A DNA stretch of 64,000 bases from Streptomyces sp. NBC_01142. GTDB lineage: Bacteria; Actinomycetota; Actinomycetes; Streptomycetales; Streptomycetaceae. The position numbers were made by a program, and so were the translations under genes. Of the stretch, positions 1 to 7,102 are shown in pieces (position 1 is the stretch's first letter; the number at the start of each line of letters is the position of its first letter). The stretch is from positions 806,001 to 870,000 of the forward strand of contig NZ_JAPEOR010000002.1 in assembly GCF_026341125.1 (NCBI RefSeq), written 5' to 3'. A model generated the notes under the pieces. That model ran no database searches. It saw only the letters and a list, made by a program, of their open reading frames with translations, and had not been told where the DNA came from.

Positions 1-1
1 T

Positions 2-724
2 CTGCTCGTCGCCGGCGAGGAGGTCCACTGGGAGGACGGCGATGTCGTCGCCCGCCGCGTGGAGCGGCTGGGGGCCGTCGAGCTCTCCGTACGTGTGCTG
101 AAGGACCCGGACGCCGCTCTCGTACGGGACGCCCTGCTGGAGGGGCTCCGGCGCGAGGGGCTCGGACTGCTGCGCTGGACCCGTGAGGCGGAGGGGCTGC
201 GTGAGCGGCTCGCGTTCCTGCACCGGGCGGTGGGCGCGCCCTGGCCCGACGTGTCGGACGCCGCACTGCTGGACCGTACCGAACAGTGGCTGGAGCCGGA
301 GCTGTCCAGGGCCCGGCGGCGGTCCGACCTCGGGCGTATACAGGCCGGTCAGGCCCTGCAACGTCTGTTGCCCTGGGCGACGGGCGACGCGGCCCGGCTG
401 GACCAGCTGGCGCCGGAGCGGATCGAGGTGCCGAGCGGATCGCGGGTCCGGGTGGAGTACGGCGGCGAGCAGCCCGTACTGGCGGTGAAGCTCCAGGAGT
501 TGTTCGGTCTGCGCGAGACGCCCACGGTCTCGGGGGTGCCGGTGCTGGTGCATCTGCTCTCGCCCGCCGGGCGGCCCGCCGCGGTCACGGCCGACCTTGC
601 GTCCTTCTGGAAGGACGGGTACCGGTCCGTACGGGCGGAGTTGCGCGGCCGGTACCCCAGGCACCCCTGGCCGGAGGACCCTTCGACGGCCGAGCCCACC
701 CGCCGCACGAACACCCGCCGCTGA
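2..724 (+). CDS. hrpB: ATP-dependent helicase HrpB, C-terminal part (5' end outside window)
   Basis: This is the C-terminal 240 codons of a DExH-box RNA helicase-like protein of the HrpB type. The frame is open from base 2 and the true start lies upstream, so the helicase motifs are not visible. The end is characteristic of HrpB: a segment with ELFGLRETPTV and PVLVHLLSPAGRPAAVTAD, then FWKDGYRSVRAELRGRYPRHPWPEDP just before a basic tail. The exact cellular role of HrpB is not settled; an RNA-remodelling ATPase is the family expectation. The gene converges on the next gene, with 18 bp between the stops. Confidence 0.9.
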   Translation: MLVAGEEVHWEDGDVVARRVERLGAVELSVRVLKDPDAALVRDALLEGLRREGLGLLRWTREAEGLRERLAFLHRAVGAPWPDVSDAALLDRTEQWLEPELSRARRRSDLGRIQAGQALQRLLPWATGDAARLDQLAPERIEVPSGSRVRVEYGGEQPVLAVKLQELFGLRETPTVSGVPVLVHLLSPAGRPAAVTADLASFWKDGYRSVRAELRGRYPRHPWPEDPSTAEPTRRTNTRR

Positions 725-742
725 GCCACGCCCGCCGGAGCG

Positions 743-1375
743 TCAGGCTTCCAGCAGCCTCCAGAAGTCGGTGGCCTCGGGGAAGGGTTCGTCCTTGGGG
801 TAGCGGCCGATCCACACCACCGCCTGCTCGAAGACGCTGAACGAGACGAAGTCGGAGCACTGGCCGACGATCAGGGCGTTGTCGCCGCACCGCCAGGCGG
901 TGTAGTTCCACGGCGGGCAGCCCTCGTCGTCGTCCCGGATCCGCGCCGACACCTCCGGTTCGCCGCATTGCGCGGTGAAGAGCTCCGCGGCCGTGCGCCA
1001 GGTGGTGTCGAAGGCCGCCCGTCCCGCATCCTGGTCGAAGACCCAGCGGTCGTCCTCCGCGTAGAAGCGCCTGATCCAGGTGAGGTTGGTCTTGTACCCG
1101 TCCCGTTCATCGCGGACGTCGTGCTCGTCCTGCTCGTAGAGGTACGCGAACGACAGCAGGCAGGACACCTCGTCCTGACCCGGCGTGCCGAAGCACTCCG
1201 GGTGGACGGGGTGCCCGCCCGGCGTCATGTAGGCGTTCATCATCGAGCCGTCCGCCATCCAGCCGAAAGACTCGGCCGCGGCGGCGGTGACGGAACCGTC
1301 GGTCCAGGTCAGCCTCGCCAGTTCGGCCAGTTGGCCGGCGAGCGGGGCATCGAGCGGTCGCAGGAGAAGTGCCAT
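743..1375 (-). CDS. hypothetical protein, 210 aa
   Basis: I do not recognise the family. The product is soluble-looking, acidic and rich in Trp, Phe and Tyr, with no signal peptide or membrane segment. It contains four Cys residues and acidic stretches (EQDEHDVRDERD, RIRDDDEG). GC at third positions is high throughout, which supports real coding. It lies downstream of the DUF3068 gene on the same strand, with about 50 bp between stop and start, so it may be cotranscribed. The ribosome binding site is poor (GGTGGTGGC before ATG), so the start is uncertain. The gap in front of it is occupied by a 36-bp duplication. Confidence 0.65.
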   Translation of the reverse strand: MALLLRPLDAPLAGQLAELARLTWTDGSVTAAAAESFGWMADGSMMNAYMTPGGHPVHPECFGTPGQDEVSCLLSFAYLYEQDEHDVRDERDGYKTNLTWIRRFYAEDDRWVFDQDAGRAAFDTTWRTAAELFTAQCGEPEVSARIRDDDEGCPPWNYTAWRCGDNALIVGQCSDFVSFSVFEQAVVWIGRYPKDEPFPEATDFWRLLEA

Positions 1376-1381
1376 GCCACC

Positions 1382-1453
1382 ACCGTAGGGTCAGGCACTG
1401 ACAGTCTCCGCCTCGCGACCGTAGGGTCACGCACTGACGGTCTCCGCCTCGCG
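1382..1453. repeat. tandem 36-bp duplication carrying a gene's last codons and stop
   Basis: Two adjacent 36-bp units (1382-1417 and 1418-1453) differ at two bases. The second unit encodes the last residues of the DUF3068 protein (REAETVSA, then TGA read on the minus strand). The first unit contains the same eight codons and stop again, lying downstream of the real stop. The unit length is a multiple of three. It looks like a recent local duplication (replication slippage) of the gene's 3' end. Confidence 0.9.
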
Positions 1454-2416
1454 CTCCGCGGCCGGCGCCCTGGGACGGCGGCCGCGTGCCTCCAGGACCA
1501 GGGCCAGAGCCAGCAGCCCGCCTCCGAGGGCCAGGAAACCCCACGGCAGGTAGGACGTCATCAACAGCACCAGCTGCCGCTGGGACGTGACCAGTTCGAC
1601 GGTCGAGTCGACGTAGTCCGGCCGCATCTTCACATGCCCCGCGAACGCGGTGACCTTGTCCCGGCCGCCCAGCAGCGTGCCGCCGCGCAGCTCCTCCTTG
1701 TGGATCTCCTCGCCGTTGACCGGCGCGCCGGTGACGGGGTCGACCCAGAACATCCGCTTGGTCGTGTACCAGCGCGTGGTGCCGGTCTGCTTCTCCAGCG
1801 TGGTGGCGTCGACGCCGGGGATGGGCATCTTCTTCGGGTAGGGCACCTTGGTCCACGGGATGGTCTGCTCGAAGTAGTAGACCTCGAGCCCACGGAAGTT
1901 CTGTGTCCCCTTGTAGTGGATGGGCGCGGACGTACGGGCCTGGGCGTCGAAGTACTCGTACGCCCGCTTCTCGGTGAGGAACGGCCACTTGAACTCGATG
2001 CCCTCACGCCGGACCGGGTCGCCGTCGACCATCTCCCCGGTCGCGTGCACCGGCGCCTGGCTGTGGGCGTCGAAGATGTAGCGCTCGGGGATCTGGGAGA
2101 CCATCTTGCCGTCGGGGCCCTGGACGTAGGAGAGCGAGTCCCAGACGACGACGTCGCGGCCGGCACTGCGCTCGATCTTCTCGGACTCCTCCACATTGCC
2201 CTTGAGGGTCTGCACGATGGTGACCTTCTCGACCTCCTTCGCCTGCAGGGTGCCGTAGTCGAGGAGGGTCGCGGGCTTCGCCTCCAGCACCATCTCCTGG
2301 TACTGGCCGGGCGGGATCTTCGCGAGCCGCGGAAAGGCGTACCAGCGCAGCAGCGGTGACAGCGCGGTGAAGAAGACGGCGAGGGCAAGGAGTACGAGGC
2401 TCGCTCTACGGCGCAT
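1427..2416 (-). CDS. DUF3068 (PorA-like family) membrane protein
   Basis: This 329-aa protein has an N-terminal hydrophobic segment (about residues 5-25, LVLLALAVFFTALSPLL), a long extracytoplasmic domain with repeated lipocalin-like strands, and a C-terminal transmembrane segment (about 285-312). The layout, with PPGQYQEMVLEAKPATLLDY and TTKRMFWVDPVTGAPVNGEE, is typical of DUF3068, an actinobacterial envelope family of unknown function. The ribosome binding site AGGAGG overlaps the stop codon of the upstream 45-aa peptide gene, so the two form a coupled operon. The C-terminal codons are tandemly duplicated just past the stop. Confidence 0.85.
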   Translation of the reverse strand: MRRRASLVLLALAVFFTALSPLLRWYAFPRLAKIPPGQYQEMVLEAKPATLLDYGTLQAKEVEKVTIVQTLKGNVEESEKIERSAGRDVVVWDSLSYVQGPDGKMVSQIPERYIFDAHSQAPVHATGEMVDGDPVRREGIEFKWPFLTEKRAYEYFDAQARTSAPIHYKGTQNFRGLEVYYFEQTIPWTKVPYPKKMPIPGVDATTLEKQTGTTRWYTTKRMFWVDPVTGAPVNGEEIHKEELRGGTLLGGRDKVTAFAGHVKMRPDYVDSTVELVTSQRQLVLLMTSYLPWGFLALGGGLLALALVLEARGRRPRAPAAEREAETVSA

Positions 2417-2428
2417 GCTCCGGCCCTC

Positions 2429-2566
2429 CTACTTCTTGGGGCCGGGGACGGTGGTCAGCAGCGGCTCGGGCGAGGTCTCGCCAGGAGGTGCGCCGATCGC
2501 CGTGATGGTGAGGACGAGTGCGAGGGCAGTGGCCAGCCCGATGGCGGCGGCGACGAGGGCGCGCAT
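2429..2566 (-). CDS. small 45-aa membrane peptide
   Basis: This short protein starts MRALVAAAIGLATALALVL and has one transmembrane helix (about residues 3-27). A short Thr/Pro-rich tail follows, ending LLTTVPGPKK. I chose the ATG at 2566 because CCGGGAGGCC sits 6-7 bases before it; a longer in-frame extension to 2692 looks non-coding. It resembles a small Streptomyces peptide family I remember as SPW_0924-like, but that name is from memory and unchecked. It is the first gene of the operon with the DUF3068 gene, 12 bp upstream. Function is unknown. Confidence 0.7.
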   Translation of the reverse strand: MRALVAAAIGLATALALVLTITAIGAPPGETSPEPLLTTVPGPKK

Positions 2567-2696
2567 GCTCGGCCTCCCGGGAAGCTCGGATCCGATCGGG
2601 ATCTGATACGGCGTCAGGGCTGGGGCACCGTAGCAATGGAGCCGCGAGATGAGAACAGGTGGAGATGAGAACACGTTGCACCGCCGGCACATGGCG

Positions 2697-2729
2697 CCGC
2701 CCCTCTGCCCGGTTGCGGCAGAGGGGCGG
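2697..2729 (-). terminator. strong hairpin, probable terminator displaced by IS insertion
   Basis: A perfect 13-bp stem (2697-2709 with 2717-2729, CCGCCCCTCTGCC and its complement) has a 7-nt loop and no T run. It lies upstream of the 45-aa peptide gene and on the far side of the IS110 element from the lytic transglycosylase gene. The simplest reading is that it is that gene's terminator, now separated from it by the insertion. Confidence 0.6.
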
Positions 2730-2799
2730 TGCGGGAGTAAGGAGAGCCGTGCGCCGGTCAGGCTGCTCTACCTTCTTGATCGGGTTGGTCCTCCCATTC

Positions 2800-2993
2800 G
2801 TAGGGTGAGGACACCCAGGGGTGTCGGGTGTGGCTATCAGGCTGCTGCCGACGGTGGCTTCCCTCGCTTCGCCGCCCGGCGCCCCACGACGACTCGGCCG
2901 CCGATTAGGAAGTGCGAACAAGTCGCTGAGTAGAGCAATGCCGGCGAGGTCGTCCGTGGTACGAACCGTACGAATACGCATGGCAGGAGCGCG
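2800..2993 (+). ncRNA. candidate bridge RNA region in the IS110 left end
   Basis: IS110-group elements are known to encode a bridge RNA in the non-coding end before the transposase; its loops pair with donor and target DNA. This 194-bp stretch is non-coding and in the right place. It begins near a compact stem (GACACCC at 2810-2816 with GGGTGTC at 2819-2825) and has further short stems (GTACG/CGTAC near 2960-2972). I could not resolve the two guide loops by eye, so limits and structure are tentative. Confidence 0.3.
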
Positions 2994-4190
2994 ATGAGCC
3001 GGATATGGGTGGGCATCGACAGCGGCAAGGGCCATCATCACGGCCTTGCGATGGACGCCGACAGCAAGACATTGCTCTCGCGGCGGGTCGCCAACGACGA
3101 GCCCGAGCTGCTGAAGCTGATCGGTGACGTCCTCGACCTGGCCGACGGCCGTCAGGTCACCTGGGCCATCGACATGACCGGGGGCGAGCCCGCGCTGCTG
3201 CTGGCCCTGCTGGTCAGCCACGGCCAGGAGGTCCTCTACATCCCCGGCCGCCTGGTCAACCGGGCCTCCGACGGCTACCGCGGTGAGGGCAAGACCGATG
3301 CCCGCGACGCCTACGTGATCGCCGACCAGGCCAGGATGCGCCGCGACCTGCGGCCCATCCGCCCCGGCGACGAAGCCGCCATCGAGCTCAAGCTGCTGAC
3401 TGGACGCCGTGCCGACCTTGTCGAGGACCGCACCCGCGTGGTCAACCGCCTTCGCGGCACCCTGATGAGCATGTTCCCGGCCCTGGAACGGGCCCTGGAC
3501 GTGACCAACGCCGGACCGCTCAAGCTGCTGACGGGCTACCAGACCCCGGCCGCGATCCGCCGCACCGGCACCTCGCGGCTGACCAAGTGGCTGGCCAACC
3601 GCAAGGTCCGTAACGCGAGGGCCCTGGCCGAGGCGGCGGTCGGGGCCGCCGAGCGCCAGCACACCTCGATCCCAGGGGAGAAGACCATCGCCAGGCTGGT
3701 CCACACCCTGGCCGAGGAGGTGATGACCCTCAACGAGCAGATCTCCGAGATGGACAAGCTCATCGAGGGCCGGTTTCGCGAGCACGAACTCGCCGACATA
3801 GTCCAAAGTGTTCCGGGCATCGGCACCGTGCTCGGTGCGGAGTTCCTCGCCGCCATCGGCGGCAGCCTCGACGAGTTCGACTCCCCGGACGCCCTGGCGG
3901 CCTTCGCCGGTGTCGCTCCCGCGCCGCGTGACTCGGGCAAGGTCAGCGGCAATCTCCACCGGCCCATGGCATACCACCGGCGATTGCAGCGGGTGTTCTA
4001 CACCTCCGCGCTGGTCAGCATCCGATGCGATCCCAACTCCCGGAAGTTCTACGACCGCAAACGCGCCGAGGGGAAGAAACACGTCCAGGCCGTGCTCGCC
4101 CTCGCCCGCCGACGCGTCAACGTCCTATGGGCCCTGATCCGCGACCGACGGTGCTACCAGGTCGCACCCCCAGTGACACCGGCTGCTTGA
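2994..4190 (+). CDS. IS110 family transposase (DEDD + serine recombinase type)
   Basis: The 398-aa protein has the two domains of IS110 transposases. The N-terminal RuvC-like DEDD domain includes WVGIDSGKGHHH, VTWAIDMTGGEP and GEGKTDARDAYVIADQAR. The C-terminal Transposase_20 domain includes IVQSVPGIGTVLGAEFLAAIGG and APAPRDSGKVSG, the likely site of the nucleophilic serine. Length is normal and the frame is intact, so the element may be active. The start follows AGGAG at a spacing of four. The stop lies 9 bp from the stop of the convergent transglycosylase gene. Confidence 0.95.
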   Translation: MSRIWVGIDSGKGHHHGLAMDADSKTLLSRRVANDEPELLKLIGDVLDLADGRQVTWAIDMTGGEPALLLALLVSHGQEVLYIPGRLVNRASDGYRGEGKTDARDAYVIADQARMRRDLRPIRPGDEAAIELKLLTGRRADLVEDRTRVVNRLRGTLMSMFPALERALDVTNAGPLKLLTGYQTPAAIRRTGTSRLTKWLANRKVRNARALAEAAVGAAERQHTSIPGEKTIARLVHTLAEEVMTLNEQISEMDKLIEGRFREHELADIVQSVPGIGTVLGAEFLAAIGGSLDEFDSPDALAAFAGVAPAPRDSGKVSGNLHRPMAYHRRLQRVFYTSALVSIRCDPNSRKFYDRKRAEGKKHVQAVLALARRRVNVLWALIRDRRCYQVAPPVTPAA

Positions 4191-4198
4191 CAACAACA

Positions 4199-5902
4199 TT
4201 AGGAAGCGGGGGCGGCGACCTTGAGCTCGATGGTGACGGTGGCGCCGCCCTCGGTGGTGAGGCGGAGCAGGAAGGTGCCCTCCGCGTCGTCCGCGAAGAT
4301 CTTCGGGAGCTTCAGGACTCCGTCGGCGTCGGTCTTCAACCCGGTGAGCGTGCGGACCGGCTTGCCCTCGGCATCCTTGAAGTACGGACCCTTGTCGTTC
4401 GTGTCCGGCTTCTCGGGCGAGGTGATCATGGTCGCGGTGACTGCCACGCCGGGGGCGACGGCGTCCTTGTAGGTGGCCTTCACCTCGACGTCGTCCGCGA
4501 ACTCGGCGCCCGGGGCGGCGGTGAGGGCCTTGTCGCCGGTCCTCGCGACCGCGTCGGCCGCACGGGCGGTGACGGTGGCGGCGAAGTCGACGGGGAGCAG
4601 CTTGCGGCTCGTCACCGTGGCCCGGACCGTGAAGCGGCCGGTCTTCTCGCCCGCCTGCAGGGCAGGCGCCTCGACTGTGCCGTCGGCACCGGTGGCCAGG
4701 ATGACGCTCGTCTTCCCGCCGGTGAAGCGGGCATCCGTGTCGCCGACGATCTCGAACCGTACGAGCTGCTTCGGGACGGACTTGCCTGCGGCGTTCTTCA
4801 CCCGGACCGTGGCCCGCTCCGTGAACGGGCGGCCGGCCATGGCCGCCAGTTCCCCGGTCCCCGCGTCCTCGATGCGGGTGACGGGAGACGGGGCCGGCGT
4901 CGGTACAGGTGTGGGCTTCGTCGGGGGCGGCGTTCCGCCAGGGCCGTCACCGGGCTCGGACGGGCCGGGGGTCGGCTTCGAGCCGGGGCTGCCGGAGCCG
5001 CCGGGCGTGGGTTCCGGCTTCGGCTTCGGCTTCGGCGTGGGCGTGGGAATGGGCGTCGGCGTGGGCGTGGGGCGCGAGCTGTCGGGTCCGTTGCCGACCG
5101 GCAGCACGCCGGAGCCGTCCGGGACCTCGTGGGTGCCGCGCTTGTAGTAGTCGAACCAGGACAGAACCGTACGCAGATACTCCTGCGAGTGGTTGTAGCC
5201 GAGGATGGCGCGGTCGAGGTCGCCCTTGACCGCCAGGTCCCGGCCGTCGGCGCAGAGATAGAGGCCGGCGGCGAGCGCGGCGTCGTGGATGTTGTTGGGG
5301 TCCTTGCGTCCGTCCTCGTTGGCGTCCTGGCCCCACCGGGCCCAGGTCGACGGGATGAACTGCATCGGGCCGACCGCACGGTCGTGCGTCGAGTCGCCGT
5401 CGTAGGCACCCTTGTCGGTGTCCGAGATGTTCGCGAAGCCGACACCGTTGAGGACGGGTCCCAGGATCGGCGAGAGCGTGGTGCCGTTGGCGTCGACGCG
5501 GCCGCCGCGCGCCTGCCCGGACTCCACCTTGCCGATCGCCGCGAGCAGTTGCCACGGCACATGGCAGCCGGGGTCGGTACCCGCGATCGACTGCTGGGCC
5601 TGCTTGTACGCCGCGAGGACGGTAGCTGGAATGCCCGCTTCCGTCGTCCCGGTCGCGGGGAGGTCTATGGACGCGCCCGGTTTGTCGGGCGTGTGCAGCG
5701 GCGGAAGGTCCGTGTAGTACGGGGAGTTGCCGGTGACCGGAGTGCCGGGCGGTGGAGTTGCATCGGCCGCTTCCCGGCTGTCGCCCGAGGTGGCGGGCAG
5801 AACACCGGGAGCCTGTGAGGCGGAGAGTGCCGCCACGGCGGCCGCGGCCACCGTGGCCGTGGTCGCTCCCCTGCGCAGTCGGCGGCCGAATTGCGCTGCC
5901 AT
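4199..5902 (-). CDS. secreted lytic murein transglycosylase with Pro-rich linker and Ig-like tail
   Basis: This is a 567-aa exported cell-wall enzyme that would cleave peptidoglycan glycan strands. An N-terminal twin-Arg/hydrophobic signal (residues 1-32) precedes a transglycosylase SLT_2-type domain (about 105-260) with the catalytic Glu in AAIGKVESGQ (E127) and the motif GPMQFIPSTWARWGQD. A linker of repeated PT/PK/PG (about 275-345) follows, then about 220 residues of Ig-like beta repeats of the kind that stick to the wall. The last codons lie 9 bp from the IS110 transposase stop, so the insertion may have altered the native C-terminus or cut off its terminator. Confidence 0.88.
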   Translation of the reverse strand: MAAQFGRRLRRGATTATVAAAAVAALSASQAPGVLPATSGDSREAADATPPPGTPVTGNSPYYTDLPPLHTPDKPGASIDLPATGTTEAGIPATVLAAYKQAQQSIAGTDPGCHVPWQLLAAIGKVESGQARGGRVDANGTTLSPILGPVLNGVGFANISDTDKGAYDGDSTHDRAVGPMQFIPSTWARWGQDANEDGRKDPNNIHDAALAAGLYLCADGRDLAVKGDLDRAILGYNHSQEYLRTVLSWFDYYKRGTHEVPDGSGVLPVGNGPDSSRPTPTPTPIPTPTPKPKPKPEPTPGGSGSPGSKPTPGPSEPGDGPGGTPPPTKPTPVPTPAPSPVTRIEDAGTGELAAMAGRPFTERATVRVKNAAGKSVPKQLVRFEIVGDTDARFTGGKTSVILATGADGTVEAPALQAGEKTGRFTVRATVTSRKLLPVDFAATVTARAADAVARTGDKALTAAPGAEFADDVEVKATYKDAVAPGVAVTATMITSPEKPDTNDKGPYFKDAEGKPVRTLTGLKTDADGVLKLPKIFADDAEGTFLLRLTTEGGATVTIELKVAAPAS

Positions 5903-6102
5903 ATGTCCGTGCCCTCCCCGTCGGCGACTGTTCGCGCTCCCCAGCGCGGACTCACGTGACCCTACGGCAACTCGGGGCGCCGGGACACCGGTTCTTGACC
6001 GGTTTTCACCAGTTCGCCACGTCCCGGATGCCCGGCTTCCGTGCTTCGAACATCGCGCATACTGGGCGTCATTGATGAATTCCGGTTACAGGGAGCACGT
6101 CC

Positions 6103-6960
6103 ATGCCGTTCACGCTGAGTCATGCCGCGGCAGTGCTGCCCGGCCTCCGGAGGGACGGTTCCGCGCGCGGTCCGCTGCTCGCCTCCGCACTCGTGATGGG
6201 CTCCTTCGCGCCCGATATGACGTACTTCGCGGCCAGCGTGATTCCCGGTGCCATGGAGTTCGGAGATGTCACCCACGCCGTTCCGGGCCTTCTCACCGTC
6301 GATGTGGCGATCACGGCGGCGCTGGTGGCGGTGTGGCTGGTGGTACGCGAGCCACTGGTCGCCCTGTTGCCGCGCCGCCGGCAGGGCCGCGTCCTCGGGG
6401 CCGTACGGGGGCAGGCGCCGGAAGGAACCCTGGGCCGGTGGCTCGCCCTTCGCTTCTACGTCTCGGCGGTCCTCGGCGCGAGTACCCATATCGTGTGGGA
6501 TGCCTTCACCCATCACGACCGGTGGGGCACCAGGATGCTGCCGGTGCTCAGTGAGACCGCGGCGGGTCTGCCGGTGTACTCGTATGCGCAGTACGGCAGT
6601 TCGGCACTCGCCCTCGCGGCTCTGGTGTGGTTCGTGGTCTCCGCGCTGCGGCGGCATCCGGCGGTCGCGGCGCCCGTGTCCGTACCGGTGCTCGACCGGC
6701 GCGGGCGCTGGCTCGCCGGGGCCCTGCTGGGGGCGTGCATGCTGATCGGCGTGGCCCATCGGTGTGCGCGCTGGTACGCGTACACCGGGCGGGTGGACTC
6801 GCCCCTCGACATCATCCCGACCGCGTGCTTCGGTGCGGGAGCGGGGCTCGCGGCCGGACTGGTGCTGTACGGGGCGGGGATGCGACTGCGGGGACGTACT
6901 CGCACTACTCGTACGCCCCCGCAGCAACCGCTCGAACGCCCCCGTGAGACGTCCCGCTGA
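6103..6960 (+). CDS. DUF4184 family integral membrane protein
   Basis: This 285-aa protein opens with MPFTLSHAAAVLP, the hallmark of DUF4184, and has about six hydrophobic helices. It also has the family's conserved polar residues within membrane segments: FAPDMTY near residue 35, and STHIVWDAFTHHDRWG near 128-143. His and Asp in these motifs suggest metal or proton chemistry, but the family's function is unknown. It is divergent from the transglycosylase gene across a 200-bp promoter region. The start is preceded by CAGGGAG at good spacing. The basic Thr/Arg tail is not conserved-looking. Confidence 0.85.
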   Translation: MPFTLSHAAAVLPGLRRDGSARGPLLASALVMGSFAPDMTYFAASVIPGAMEFGDVTHAVPGLLTVDVAITAALVAVWLVVREPLVALLPRRRQGRVLGAVRGQAPEGTLGRWLALRFYVSAVLGASTHIVWDAFTHHDRWGTRMLPVLSETAAGLPVYSYAQYGSSALALAALVWFVVSALRRHPAVAAPVSVPVLDRRGRWLAGALLGACMLIGVAHRCARWYAYTGRVDSPLDIIPTACFGAGAGLAAGLVLYGAGMRLRGRTRTTRTPPQQPLERPRETSR

Positions 6961-7009
6961 CCTGTGACGGCAACCCGCGTCCGGTGACCCGCGGTCGGCT
7001 GTTCCGCGA

Positions 7010-7102
7010 CAGGTGACCTGCGTTCGGTGACCTGCGCGAGTCAGCCGCGCCAGTGAGCCGCCTCGGTGAGCTGAATCGGTGAGCTGAATCAGTGAGCCGC
7101 GG
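7010..7102. repeat. degenerate 13-15-bp tandem repeats running into the polA stop codon
   Basis: Four consecutive 13-bp units (7051-7102) are CAGTGAGCCGCCT, CGGTGAGCTGAAT twice, then CAGTGAGCCGCGG. Before them lie two 15-bp units of the form C(A/G)GTGACCTGCG (7010-7039). The last units overlap the polA stop (7089-7091) and its final codons. The array fills the gap between the DUF4184 gene and polA, where a terminator would be expected; I see no clean hairpin there. Confidence 0.8.

Larger units (their letters stand above)
2735..4198 (+). mobile_element. IS110-family insertion sequence (ends approximate)
   Basis: One complete IS110-type transposase gene fills most of the element, with a long non-coding left end of about 250 bp and a very short right end. 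That is the usual IS110-group layout. IS110 elements lack clear terminal inverted repeats and duplicate at most a 2-3 bp core, so the ends cannot be fixed from one copy. The right end must lie within a few bases of 4190-4205, because the neighbouring transglycosylase stop codon is at 4199. The right end carries a TTGACA box at 4186-4191. In a circular intermediate it could pair with a -10 element in the left end. Confidence 0.6.
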
